Source: an uncultured Flavobacteriales bacterium
Lineage (GTDB): Bacteria; Bacteroidota; Bacteroidia; Flavobacteriales; Schleiferiaceae
DNA length: 12,786 nucleotides
Assembly: GCA_903821715.1 (NCBI GenBank)
Contig: CAIJMB010000238.1
Coordinates: 1-12,786, forward strand
Direction: 5' to 3'
Shown: positions 1-7,759 of the stretch, piece after piece
Numbering within the stretch: position 1 is the stretch's first letter
Layout: every line of letters begins with the position of its first letter
Position numbers and translations under genes: made by a program
Notes under the pieces: model-generated
Database searches by the model: none
What the model saw: the letters and a program-made list of their open reading frames with translations, nothing else
Told to the model about the DNA's origin: nothing

Positions 1-940
1 CGTTGAGGTAGCCACCAACACCCATGTTGTCGCCTGATCCAAGCTTATAGTTGGCTAGCATGTCACCTTGAACTTTCTTGTCGCGATTGCGGATGGATGA
101 ACCGTTCCAGGTGTACTTATTGCGGTCAATTTGGCGGTTGTATACACGCTGACCAATTTCAGCATATGCTGCGTACTCCCACTCGGCTTCCGTTGGAAGG
201 CGGTACTTAGGAAGCAGGATTCCATCTTCAATCCGCGCCGGACGTTCTTCTTTTCCGTAAACCTGTGCTGGGCTAAGATCTTTGAGACCACGGCGGTTTT
301 GCTGCGTGTATTCGCCCTGCTTGTAGAGGTATACTTCGCTGTTGAAATTTTGATCGTCTGCTTGTGTGTTCATCACATTCAAGATGCCTTTGTCGATGAG
401 GATTTGCTCATTGACGCGGTCAGTACGCCACTGGCAGTAGCGCATGGCCTGCTCCCAATTCACGCCAACAACAGGGTAAAAATTGTAGGCTGGGTGACGC
501 AGGTAGTTCTCGACATACATGTCATTCAAGCCAAGTTTGTCGCGCCATACCAATGTATCGGGCAGTGCAGACTGGTAGATCTGGGGATAGTAGTCGTAGT
601 CGTATACGCGGCGAAGCCAGTAGAGGTATTCGCGATAGTCGGCATTGGTGACTTCGTTTTCATCAAGGTAAAATGAAGCCACGGTGACGCGGCGTGGTTG
701 GTTGTTCCAATCCTTGATCACGTCCTCTTCAACGCGACCCATGATGAAGGAACCACCCTCTACGAATACGAGGCCCGGACCTGTTTCTTGCCCCTTGTAC
801 TTGAGGTTGATTTGAAATCCGCCGTTTTTGCGGTCATTGAGCGCCATGCCCGTCGTGTTAGAAGCCGTTTTGGCACAGCTCGTAGCCAAAAGGATCAGCG
901 CGCCAAAGGCGATCGAAGTAGATAAAAGTGAACGCTTCAT
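1..940 (-). CDS. gldJ: Gliding motility / T9SS lipoprotein GldJ (partial, C-terminus beyond left edge)
   Basis: The reverse strand is open from ATG at 940 to the window edge, giving the first 313 residues. GldJ proteins are roughly 550 residues, so a large C-terminal part is missing. The N-terminus is a lipoprotein signal with lipobox LATSC and lipidated Cys22. It is followed by the GldJ-typical stretches KNGGF and ETGPGLVFVEGGSFIMGRVE, then RVTVASFYLDENEVTNADY, and RLPTEAEWEYAA at residues 247-258. The last is the signature of the FGE-sulfatase (SUMF1-like) fold. GldK shares the fold, but its start differs from this one. In Flavobacterium johnsoniae GldJ is needed for gliding and stabilises GldK, and so supports T9SS secretion (known from the family). 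The start is 10 bp after the porP/sprF stop, so the two are probably cotranscribed. A sulfatase-activating enzyme role is unlikely given the specific GldJ matches. Confidence 0.93.
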   Translation of the reverse strand, partial: MKRSLLSTSIAFGALILLATSCAKTASNTTGMALNDRKNGGFQINLKYKGQETGPGLVFVEGGSFIMGRVEEDVIKDWNNQPRRVTVASFYLDENEVTNADYREYLYWLRRVYDYDYYPQIYQSALPDTLVWRDKLGLNDMYVENYLRHPAYNFYPVVGVNWEQAMRYCQWRTDRVNEQILIDKGILNVMNTQADDQNFNSEVYLYKQGEYTQQNRRGLKDLSPAQVYGKEERPARIEDGILLPKYRLPTEAEWEYAAYAEIGQRVYNRQIDRNKYTWNGSSIRNRDKKVQGDMLANYKLGSGDNMGVGGYLN

Positions 941-950
941 AGTGAGAAGG

Positions 951-1958
951 TTAGAATTTTGGACACTTAACCTCGCTGTAGCGCGTACGGCGGCTACGGC
1001 AAGGGAACTGATACGAAAGTGAGACTTCATGGGCACCACCTAACGCGTTGCCCAATGCAGAAATTGTGTAGTCGTAGGAGTAACCGAACTTCCATGGAAC
1101 ATCATTGGGCGCAATTCCGATGATGGCAATAAGCGCATCGGGGTTGGTGCTTACGACACCTAAAGCCTGACGGTACCCGAGGCCACCAGTGAGTACACCA
1201 CGGTTGAACGACATGCCCAAAGTCATATGGTGCGCTCCGCCTTGAGTTTGGTAGACCACGTTCGGAATCAGAAGGTTGTCGAGCTCATTGTAGAGGCGCT
1301 TGCGGCCCAGAGGAATGGTTGCCCCCGCTTGTGCGGTCACCTTAATGGGTAGCGTTGAAGTACTCAAAAATGCCTCATTTGGTTGGGTCACGTGATGTGC
1401 TGAAGCACCAACGTAAAAGTTCTCTGTAAATCCGAGCATTCCAAAGCTCAGATCAAACTGCTGAACAGTGGTTTCGTCAGGACGAATCTCATTGGTCGGC
1501 TTGACAAACCCAAAGAATGGGTCGATCATGTCAGGAAAGGTTAAGTTGTTCCAATTGAGCGATCGCTGGCGAAATGTTGCCTGAGCGCCAAAAAGGAGCA
1601 TAAAGTCGCGATTGACCTTGAGGTGGTAGGAGTAAATTCCCGAAGCTTCCGTCAACGAAAGGTCTCCATTGGCCGCTTCGTCCTGCATTAAGAGGATGCC
1701 AATTCCGCCGTTCAAGCCGTCGACATACTGGTCGTACGAAGCCGAAAACGTCTGGTAAACCCCCAGTGAGGGGTACTGATTTCGGTAGTTGGTTGTTACG
1801 CGAGGACACTGCTTAACCCCTGCAAATGCGGGGTTTAAGTACAGGGGATTCGCATAATACTGCGTAAAATGAGGGTCTTGCGCTTGGGCGGACCAAACGT
1901 GTGTCAACAATAGAGCGACCGCAATCAGGCGTCGTAGGGCCATGGAATAAGGCATCAT
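951..1958 (-). CDS. PorP/SprF family type IX secretion system outer-membrane protein
   Basis: This is a protein of about 335 residues. It has a cleavable signal peptide (MALRRLIAVALLLTHVWSAQA) and then the PorP/SprF hallmark start QDPHFTQYYANPLYLNPAFAG. Other family features are NYRNQYPSL, alternating beta-barrel-like strands, the GFTENFYVGASAHHVTQPN region, and a C-terminal strand ending SYQF. PorP/SprF proteins are outer-membrane barrels. Some are core T9SS parts (PorP); most are paralogues paired with one large cargo such as SprB. Which type this is cannot be told from sequence alone, so no symbol is given. Being immediately upstream of gldJ instead of beside an adhesin gene argues mildly for a general role. 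Start: the frame extends to a TTG at 1970, but ATG codons at 1958, 1955 and 1943 are better. 1958 is the longest ATG option, and 1943 gives the neatest signal peptide. The gene is divergent from porU. Confidence 0.9.
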   Translation of the reverse strand: MMPYSMALRRLIAVALLLTHVWSAQAQDPHFTQYYANPLYLNPAFAGVKQCPRVTTNYRNQYPSLGVYQTFSASYDQYVDGLNGGIGILLMQDEAANGDLSLTEASGIYSYHLKVNRDFMLLFGAQATFRQRSLNWNNLTFPDMIDPFFGFVKPTNEIRPDETTVQQFDLSFGMLGFTENFYVGASAHHVTQPNEAFLSTSTLPIKVTAQAGATIPLGRKRLYNELDNLLIPNVVYQTQGGAHHMTLGMSFNRGVLTGGLGYRQALGVVSTNPDALIAIIGIAPNDVPWKFGYSYDYTISALGNALGGAHEVSLSYQFPCRSRRTRYSEVKCPKF

Positions 1959-1967
1959 TTGAAGCCA

Positions 1968-1975
1968 CAATTATA
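1968..1975 (-). promoter_or_regulatory. Possible -7 element for the porP/sprF-gldJ unit
   Basis: On the minus strand TATAATTG differs at one base from the Bacteroidota -7 consensus TAnnTTTG. It lies 9-24 nt before the candidate start codons. No exact TTG is found at the usual 17-23 nt further upstream. The 1959-2044 gap must hold promoters for both divergent units, so some promoter is expected here, but this match is weak. Confidence 0.3.
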
Positions 1976-2044
1976 CGATTTTCCGAGCGTTTGTAAACGA
2001 TATGTCAGAAAACCGCGTTGGACTTTACGAACTTTGAACGCAGA

Positions 2045-5000
2045 ATGCATCGTTTTCGTACCGCAATACTCGGATTTTTCTACCTGGCGTCAGTGGCGTT
2101 TTCGGGTCTAATGGCGCAGCCTTGGCCCACAGAATCGGTACTCAAACAAGGTATCTGGGCCGAAATTCGGGTTGTTGAGGACGGAGTGTACCGTTTAAAA
2201 GGCTCCGAAATACAGCAGCTTGGATTAGGTACGATTCCCTTTGCCTCGAATTCGGTCGGTATTTGGGGGCGCAACGCGGGAGTGCAATCCGAAGTGAATG
2301 CGAGCCAAGGTGAAGCACGTGACCTGAGCGCATTGCCGATTCGTATCGAGGACGGGGGAGATGGTATGATCCACGCCGATGATGCCGTGTATTTTTTGGG
2401 TCAAGCTCCGCACATTTGGAACTACGACCCCAGCATGCTTCGATGGAATCGTACGACGCACCCGTATTCGGACCAGCAGATTTATTTTGTAACGGTGACT
2501 GAAGGCGGAACTTCGATTCCGTCCTATGCGCCCTCAGTTACCGCCCCAATCTCCACAGAACGGTATACCCATTTAGCATGGCATGAGCTCGACCTAGTGA
2601 ACCTCGTGGGGAGTGGACGAATGTGGATGGGTGAGGTGTTTGACTACACGCTTTCACGTGATGTGGATCTGGGCTTAAGCCGTCTCGACGCTCAGTCTAC
2701 TGCCCGATTTGCACTTTCTGGAGCAGGACGGACGACTGCATTCGGTCCCAAGCTCGAACTTCGAACGGGCCAAGGATTTGTCGGCGCGCTTAGTTTTCAA
2801 AGCGTATCAGGAGTAAGTGGGGACACCTATGCACGGTGGATGAGCCAATCATGGAACCAAGTAGGTAGCGCCACCCCTTGGGGCATGGTGAGCCTGACCT
2901 TGGAACGCAGTGCGGACCCTGCTGCATCTGCATGGCTCGACGCGGTGTCGGTGCATGCCGACGCCCCAATGTCGTACCAAGGAGGGTTGCGAAGCTATCG
3001 ATTTGAACCCAGTACCACGGGAAGATCGCTGCCCGTACCTCCAGCGGGGACTCTCGTTTGGCGAACAGGCACTCAGAACCAGGCCCTTGAGGCTTCAGAA
3101 GTGCCCAATGGGGTTCAGCCGTTGCTCGAGCCCGGCGTGGGGCACACTCTATGGTACTTCACTCCTGGATCTGCATTGACGCCTCAATTGGGAGCGCTCG
3201 TCCCGAACCAAAACCTGCATGGGTTAACGGCATTAGACTATGTAATCTACAGCCCAGCTGAATTCATGCCGGCTGCTGAGCGGCTCGCGGAGAAGCACCG
3301 CAACGATGGCCTAAGGGTCGAGGTTGTCGACGTAGCGAACGTATACCGAGAGTTTTCAGGTGGGGTACAAGACATTATGGGACTTCGAAACTTGCTACGG
3401 ATGCTTTGGACCCGTGGATCAGATTCCGCAAGCTTGAAGTATGTACTACTGTTTGGAGACGCTTCGTACGACTACAAAGGCAAGCTCAACCCCAACCAGA
3501 ATTGGGTTCCGGCCTACCAATCGCCTTCGAGCATGGCCATTAAAACATCATTTGTGTCTGATGACTTTTTCGGGTTTCTAGATGACGGCGAGGGTGGATT
3601 CTTGGGGCTTATGGACCTTGATTTGGGGATTGGTAGGATACCCGTGAATTCGTTAACCGAGGCAGAGGCGGTGGTTCAAAAGCTTCTTCGCTATGCGGAT
3701 CCCAGCGAATCATTGGGTCCATGGCGCCAAAAGTTAGATTTTGTGTCAGATGACGTGGATGTAGACTGGGAACAGATTCTTACCCTGATTTCGGACCGAA
3801 TCGCATCGCGAGTCGACAGCGTTTATCCCCAATTCAATGTCAACAAGTTGTATGCGGATGCCTATGTTCAGGTTTCGAGCGCAGGCAATCAAACGTATCC
3901 GAAACTTCGAGAGGACCTGCTCCGTTCCGTCCAAGAAGGAAACTTGATCACCACCTACATGGGTCATGGGGGCGAAGTGAACTGGGCAAGCGAGGATATT
4001 TTGCAGCTTGAAGATTGCAAATCGTTTACCAACGGAGCCAAGCTCCCTCTTTTTATCACTGTGACGTGCGAGTTTTCGCGCTACGATGACCCATTGCGCA
4101 CCTCAGCGGGAGAGCACCTCATCACCAATCCGTGGGGCGGAGCCGTGGCCATGCTGACCACGACGCGCGCGGTATTTGTAGGCGGAGCCACGCTGCTAAC
4201 TGATTCCATTTTTAACAAAGTGCTCGAGCGTGAGCAAGGCCATTTTAAAACTTTTGGTCAGATCATTCAAAGCGCTAAGAATTCCGTGCAGACTGGAGAT
4301 AAGCTTCGCTTTACCCTACTGGGTGATCCCGCAATGCGCCTCAACGGCCCCGAGCAACTCATTTCGTTCGACTCAATTGACGTGTTTCGACCTGCAACCT
4401 TGACGTGGCAGTCCACAGATAGCCTGCGCGCTTTGGATTTGGTGCGTGTCAGAGGGCGGATTACTAGTGAAGCAGGTGAAATCGACACGAGCTTTAGCGG
4501 TAGCGTGCGAATCCAGTTATTTGACAAGAGTCAAATCAAGCCTATGCTAGACAACGACAACGTGGGCTACCAAACCTCCTACTCGTTTCGCAACCAGCGC
4601 GCCTACCAGGGGACTGTAGATGTAACCTCAGGTCATTTTTCTGCGGAATGGCGGATGCCATTGGATCTAGTCCTTGATTGGGGACAAGGTAAGCTCTCGG
4701 CCTATGCGGCTACCGAACAGACGGATGCTGCGGGTGCAACAGGCAACCTGTTTCTCGGAGATTTAGCTCCTGATGCGCCGCTCGATGCTGCGGGGCCCAT
4801 CGTTCGTGTCTACATGGACGACACCAATTTTGCCACAGGTGGAATCACTGGACCCGATCCGCTTGGACTGGTGCGTTTGATGGACCCCAATGGAATCAAT
4901 GCCCTTGGGACGGGTATTGGTCACGACCTTGTTGGATATCTAGATGAGGACTGGAGCAGCCCGCTGGTGATGAACGAACGCTACCAAGCAGACCCCAACA

Positions 5001-5452
5001 CCTACCAAAGGGGAACCGCAACTTGGCCGTTTCAAGGTTTGTCAGATGGTCCGCACCGATTTACCGTTCGGGCTTGGGATACGTACAATAATCCGAGCCA
5101 GTCGAGCGTTGATTTCATCGTGGTTTCGCGCACACAACTTCAATTGGGAGCCGTTCGGCTCTTTCCCAATCCGAGTCCCGGGACGGTGCACTGGCAGGTC
5201 GAGCACAATGCTTCTGGCGACAGCTTGGCCGCCTATTGGTCCGTGAGCGACGGATCGGGTCGTGTTGTCTGGGCACAGCAATGGTCTGGATGGGCCAATT
5301 CGTCGGTCCTCACGGCACCAGATTGGTTCGGGACAGACCCTAGCGGGCGCCCCCTTCCCAATGGATGGTATACCGCCCATGTAGTGGTAGTGCGACCGAG
5401 TGATGGTCAAGTAGTCCGCGAAGTCGAGCGATTAATCCTTTTGCGGCCCTAG
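2045..5452 (+). CDS. porU: Type IX secretion system sortase PorU (C25 gingipain-family cysteine peptidase)
   Basis: About 1135 residues counted from ATG 2045. A TTG at 2018 in frame would add nine residues ahead of the signal peptide, and I reject it because MHRFRTAILGFFYLASVAFS reads as a normal signal start. After a long N-terminal beta region comes the gingipain-like caspase-fold domain: YVIYSPAEFMPAAERLAEKH, YVLLFGDASYDYKG, SDDFFGFLDDGEGG, GIGRIPV. The catalytic pair is present: His641 in MGHGGEVNWASED and Cys675 in FITVTCEFSRYDDP. The domain closes at LLGDPAMRL. The end carries a T9SS sorting-type C-terminal domain (RLFPNPSPGTVHW to NGWYTAHVVV). PorU cleaves the C-terminal signal of T9SS cargo at the cell surface and joins it to anionic lipopolysaccharide in Porphyromonas gingivalis (family knowledge). 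The length is in the family's usual range and the active site is intact. It is followed after 25 bp by porV, its known partner. Confidence 0.95.
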   Translation: MHRFRTAILGFFYLASVAFSGLMAQPWPTESVLKQGIWAEIRVVEDGVYRLKGSEIQQLGLGTIPFASNSVGIWGRNAGVQSEVNASQGEARDLSALPIRIEDGGDGMIHADDAVYFLGQAPHIWNYDPSMLRWNRTTHPYSDQQIYFVTVTEGGTSIPSYAPSVTAPISTERYTHLAWHELDLVNLVGSGRMWMGEVFDYTLSRDVDLGLSRLDAQSTARFALSGAGRTTAFGPKLELRTGQGFVGALSFQSVSGVSGDTYARWMSQSWNQVGSATPWGMVSLTLERSADPAASAWLDAVSVHADAPMSYQGGLRSYRFEPSTTGRSLPVPPAGTLVWRTGTQNQALEASEVPNGVQPLLEPGVGHTLWYFTPGSALTPQLGALVPNQNLHGLTALDYVIYSPAEFMPAAERLAEKHRNDGLRVEVVDVANVYREFSGGVQDIMGLRNLLRMLWTRGSDSASLKYVLLFGDASYDYKGKLNPNQNWVPAYQSPSSMAIKTSFVSDDFFGFLDDGEGGFLGLMDLDLGIGRIPVNSLTEAEAVVQKLLRYADPSESLGPWRQKLDFVSDDVDVDWEQILTLISDRIASRVDSVYPQFNVNKLYADAYVQVSSAGNQTYPKLREDLLRSVQEGNLITTYMGHGGEVNWASEDILQLEDCKSFTNGAKLPLFITVTCEFSRYDDPLRTSAGEHLITNPWGGAVAMLTTTRAVFVGGATLLTDSIFNKVLEREQGHFKTFGQIIQSAKNSVQTGDKLRFTLLGDPAMRLNGPEQLISFDSIDVFRPATLTWQSTDSLRALDLVRVRGRITSEAGEIDTSFSGSVRIQLFDKSQIKPMLDNDNVGYQTSYSFRNQRAYQGTVDVTSGHFSAEWRMPLDLVLDWGQGKLSAYAATEQTDAAGATGNLFLGDLAPDAPLDAAGPIVRVYMDDTNFATGGITGPDPLGLVRLMDPNGINALGTGIGHDLVGYLDEDWSSPLVMNERYQADPNTYQRGTATWPFQGLSDGPHRFTVRAWDTYNNPSQSSVDFIVVSRTQLQLGAVRLFPNPSPGTVHWQVEHNASGDSLAAYWSVSDGSGRVVWAQQWSGWANSSVLTAPDWFGTDPSGRPLPNGWYTAHVVVVRPSDGQVVREVERLILLRP

Positions 5453-5468
5453 AGCGCGCATATATTTG
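5439..5468 (+). promoter_or_regulatory. Bacteroidota-type promoter for porV
   Basis: TTG at 5441-5443 is separated by 17 nt from TATATTTG at 5461-5468, an exact match to TTG-N(17-23)-TAnnTTTG. The -33 part lies inside the last codons of porU and the -7 part in the 25-bp gap. Transcription would begin only about five bases before the ATG of porV, a very short leader. porV can therefore probably be expressed apart from porU as well as by read-through. Confidence 0.6.
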
Positions 5469-5477
5469 TCTTTTGTT

Positions 5478-6680
5478 ATGAAAAATTCCGTTTTAGTAGG
5501 CATCAGCCTGGTCACCTTGAGTGGTATTCCTGCCGCAGCGCAGACATTCTACGACCGACTTGAAGAACTCAATGTGGTAACGACTGCAATGCCCATGCTC
5601 AATATCGGTCCCGACGCACGGTCGGGAGGCATGGCCAACGCAGGGGTGGGACTGAGTCCGGACGCGAACGCCATCTTTTGGAACCCGGCGAAATTGGCCT
5701 TCGTGGGCAAGGGTACGACCTATGGAGGCTTGTCGTATACTCCGTGGCTGCGTCGCTTGGTTCCGGATGTGGAATTGATGTTTGCCAATGTGGCCGCTGG
5801 CGTCGGCGAGCGAGGCGGAATCGGTGCCAGCCTTCGCTATTTTTCACTCGGCGAGATCACCTTTCGCAACGAGCAAGGGGAGGAGCAAGGCACCTACCGG
5901 CCCTATGAGATGTCCTTAGATGTCGCCTACGCGCTTCAGCTTTCTGATCATTTCTCAGGCGGAGTATCTCTGCGTTATGCCCTTTCAGACTTGGCTCAAG
6001 GCCAAGTCGTCGGTGGTCAGCTGACCAAGGTGGGACAAACGGTAGCTACGGACGTGAGTGTATTTTACCAAGGTGACGAGTTTAGCATGCCCGATGGGCA
6101 GCGCGGCCAGTGGGTAGGTGGGCTGACCCTATCTAACATCGGAGCCAAGATCAAATACAGTGAAAGTGGTGAGGCGGACTTCATCCCCACCAACTTTCGC
6201 GCTGGCGGCGGTTTCAATTGGAAGCTTGATAAATACAACCGCGTCAGTTTTTTGATGGATGTGAACAAACTCCTCGTTCCGACCCAACCAATTCGGGATT
6301 TGTTGGATACCAACAACAACGGGGATCGCACCGAAATCATTGCGGGCAAAGATGACAACGTAGGCGCCATTGCCGGAATCATTCAGTCGTGGGACCCCTC
6401 TGCAAAGCCAGATGGGTTTAAGGAGTTGATGCGCGAATTCATGGTGAATGTCGGGGCCGAATACTGGTACAACGATCAGTTTGCGGTGCGTGCGGGATAC
6501 CAACACGAAGACGTCACTAAGGGTAACCGCCGCTTCTTTACCATGGGGTTTGGAATTCGGTACAACCTCATTGGATTGGATTTTGCCTATCTCTTTCCGG
6601 CGGATCAGACCGTGCGTTCACCGCTTGAGAACACCATTCGCTTCAGTGCCTTGGTGGATTTGAACCAAATAATGAAGTAA
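5478..6680 (+). CDS. porV: Type IX secretion system outer-membrane shuttle protein PorV (LptO)
   Basis: A protein of about 400 residues from ATG 5478. A TTG at 5466 would place four extra residues before the signal peptide and lies inside the promoter element, so I reject it. The signal peptide is MKNSVLVGISLVTLSGIPAAA, cut before QTFYD. The mature start resembles PorV: TTAMPMLNIGPDARSGGMAN, then GLSPDANAIFWNPAKLAF. The rest is alternating beta strands of a FadL-like 14-strand barrel with aromatic girdles (SLRYFSLGEITF, VRAGYQHED, GFGIRYNLIGLDFAYLFP). PorV is an outer-membrane barrel that collects cargo leaving the SprA channel and delivers it to PorU for processing (family knowledge). It follows porU by 25 bp. 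In Flavobacterium, as I recall, porU, porV and gldJ are also neighbours, and this supports the name. Confidence 0.95.
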   Translation: MKNSVLVGISLVTLSGIPAAAQTFYDRLEELNVVTTAMPMLNIGPDARSGGMANAGVGLSPDANAIFWNPAKLAFVGKGTTYGGLSYTPWLRRLVPDVELMFANVAAGVGERGGIGASLRYFSLGEITFRNEQGEEQGTYRPYEMSLDVAYALQLSDHFSGGVSLRYALSDLAQGQVVGGQLTKVGQTVATDVSVFYQGDEFSMPDGQRGQWVGGLTLSNIGAKIKYSESGEADFIPTNFRAGGGFNWKLDKYNRVSFLMDVNKLLVPTQPIRDLLDTNNNGDRTEIIAGKDDNVGAIAGIIQSWDPSAKPDGFKELMREFMVNVGAEYWYNDQFAVRAGYQHEDVTKGNRRFFTMGFGIRYNLIGLDFAYLFPADQTVRSPLENTIRFSALVDLNQIMK

Positions 6681-6725
6681 GGGGTTAGTGTAGAAAATAC
6701 GGATTCGATTTACGCATTCGGAACC

Positions 6726-6733
6726 TACTTTTG
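6726..6733 (+). promoter_or_regulatory. -7 element of the promoter for pdhA-E2
   Basis: TACTTTTG is an exact TAnnTTTG match, continuing as TACTTTTGCACC, a form common before flavobacterial genes. Transcription would start about 22 nt before the pdhA ATG. The -33 TTG is missing at the expected distance; the nearest is a TTC at 6704-6706. The element separates pdhA from the T9SS genes, and no terminator is evident after porV. Confidence 0.5.
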
Positions 6734-6760
6734 CACCGCGCATTCAGGCGCTGATTCACT

Positions 6761-7756
6761 ATGGCAAAAAAGAAGCTCACCAAAGAGGTCTACCTCAAGT
6801 GGTACGAAGACATGCTCTTCTGGCGCAAGTTTGAGGACATGACCTCAGCACTGTACATTCAGCAGAAAATCCGCGGGTTCCTTCACTTGTACAATGGGCA
6901 AGAGGCCGTTCTAGCCGGGTCGCTGCTTGCTATGGAGCAGGGTGACAAGATGATTACCGCATACCGCAACCACGTGCAGCCAATCGGTTTGGGTGTGGAT
7001 CCCCGCAAAATCATGGCTGAGCTACTCGGCAAAGTGACTGGCACGTCGCGCGGTAAGGGCGGTTCGATGCACATGTTTTCTAAGGAGCACAATTTTTTTG
7101 GCGGTCACGGAATTGTGGGCGGTCAAATTCCGCTCGGAGCGGGCATGGCGTTCGCCGACAAGTACTTAAATAAATCACATGTAACTCTTTGCTACATGGG
7201 CGATGGTGCCGTACGTCAAGGTTCGCTGCATGAAACGTTTAACATGGCAATGCTTTGGAAGCTCCCCGTCGTCTTTATTGTAGAGAACAACGGTTACGCG
7301 ATGGGAACTTCGGTAGAACGAACGGCCAACCACACCGACATCTATAAGTTGGGACTGGGCTACGAAATGCCTTGTGCACCCGTAGAAGGAATGGATCCTG
7401 CGGTCGTGTATGACGCGGTCTACGAAGCCGTAGAGCGTGCGCGTCGTGGTGAAGGCCCAAGCTTCCTCGAAATTCGCACCTACCGCTACAAGGGCCACTC
7501 AATGTCTGATGCCCAGCACTACCGTACGAAAGACGAGGTTGCGGACTACCAAAAAATAGACCCCATTCTCACTGCGAAGGACGTGCTTGTTAAAAAGAAG
7601 TGGGCCACGGATTCAGAGATCGAAGCCATTGACGCCCGCGTCAAAGAACTTGTGGCAGAATGCGTTCAGTTTGCCGAGGAATCTCCGTACCCCTCTGCCG
7701 AAGAACTTTGGCAGCACGTGTATGTCGACCAAGATTATCCGTTTATTACCGAATAA
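6761..7756 (+). CDS. pdhA: Pyruvate dehydrogenase E1 component, alpha subunit
   Basis: 331 residues, the normal length for a heterotetrameric-type E1 alpha. It decarboxylates pyruvate with thiamine diphosphate and passes the acetyl group to the lipoyl arm of E2, feeding acetyl-CoA to the citric acid cycle in the cytoplasm. Family features seen: an N-terminal helix region with MLFWRKFEDM, GFLHLYNGQEA, RNHVQPIGLG, and GGSMHMFSKEHNFFGGHGIVG. The thiamine diphosphate/Mg motif starts GDGAVRQG at residues 147-154 and ends ENNGYAMGT (NN at 176-177), exactly 26 residues after GDG. RYKGHSMSDAQHYRTK is the phosphorylation-loop-like segment with the conserved His and Ser. Pyruvate is preferred over branched-chain oxo acids because of close similarity to flavobacterial PdhA. 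E1 beta is not adjacent; the next gene, 3 bp on, is E2. A cytidine deaminase gene I recall between porV and pdhA in Flavobacterium is absent here. Confidence 0.94.
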   Translation: MAKKKLTKEVYLKWYEDMLFWRKFEDMTSALYIQQKIRGFLHLYNGQEAVLAGSLLAMEQGDKMITAYRNHVQPIGLGVDPRKIMAELLGKVTGTSRGKGGSMHMFSKEHNFFGGHGIVGGQIPLGAGMAFADKYLNKSHVTLCYMGDGAVRQGSLHETFNMAMLWKLPVVFIVENNGYAMGTSVERTANHTDIYKLGLGYEMPCAPVEGMDPAVVYDAVYEAVERARRGEGPSFLEIRTYRYKGHSMSDAQHYRTKDEVADYQKIDPILTAKDVLVKKKWATDSEIEAIDARVKELVAECVQFAEESPYPSAEELWQHVYVDQDYPFITE

Positions 7757-7759
7757 ATT

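Noticed and set aside
131..925. Open frames on the plus strand over the gldJ region (131-676, 698-925)
   Set aside because: They are antisense to gldJ, whose minus-strand product matches a known family throughout. The plus-strand products show no domain and no plausible start context.
2018..2044. TTG start of porU nine codons upstream of the ATG
   Set aside because: The added residues precede a well-formed signal peptide that begins at ATG 2045.
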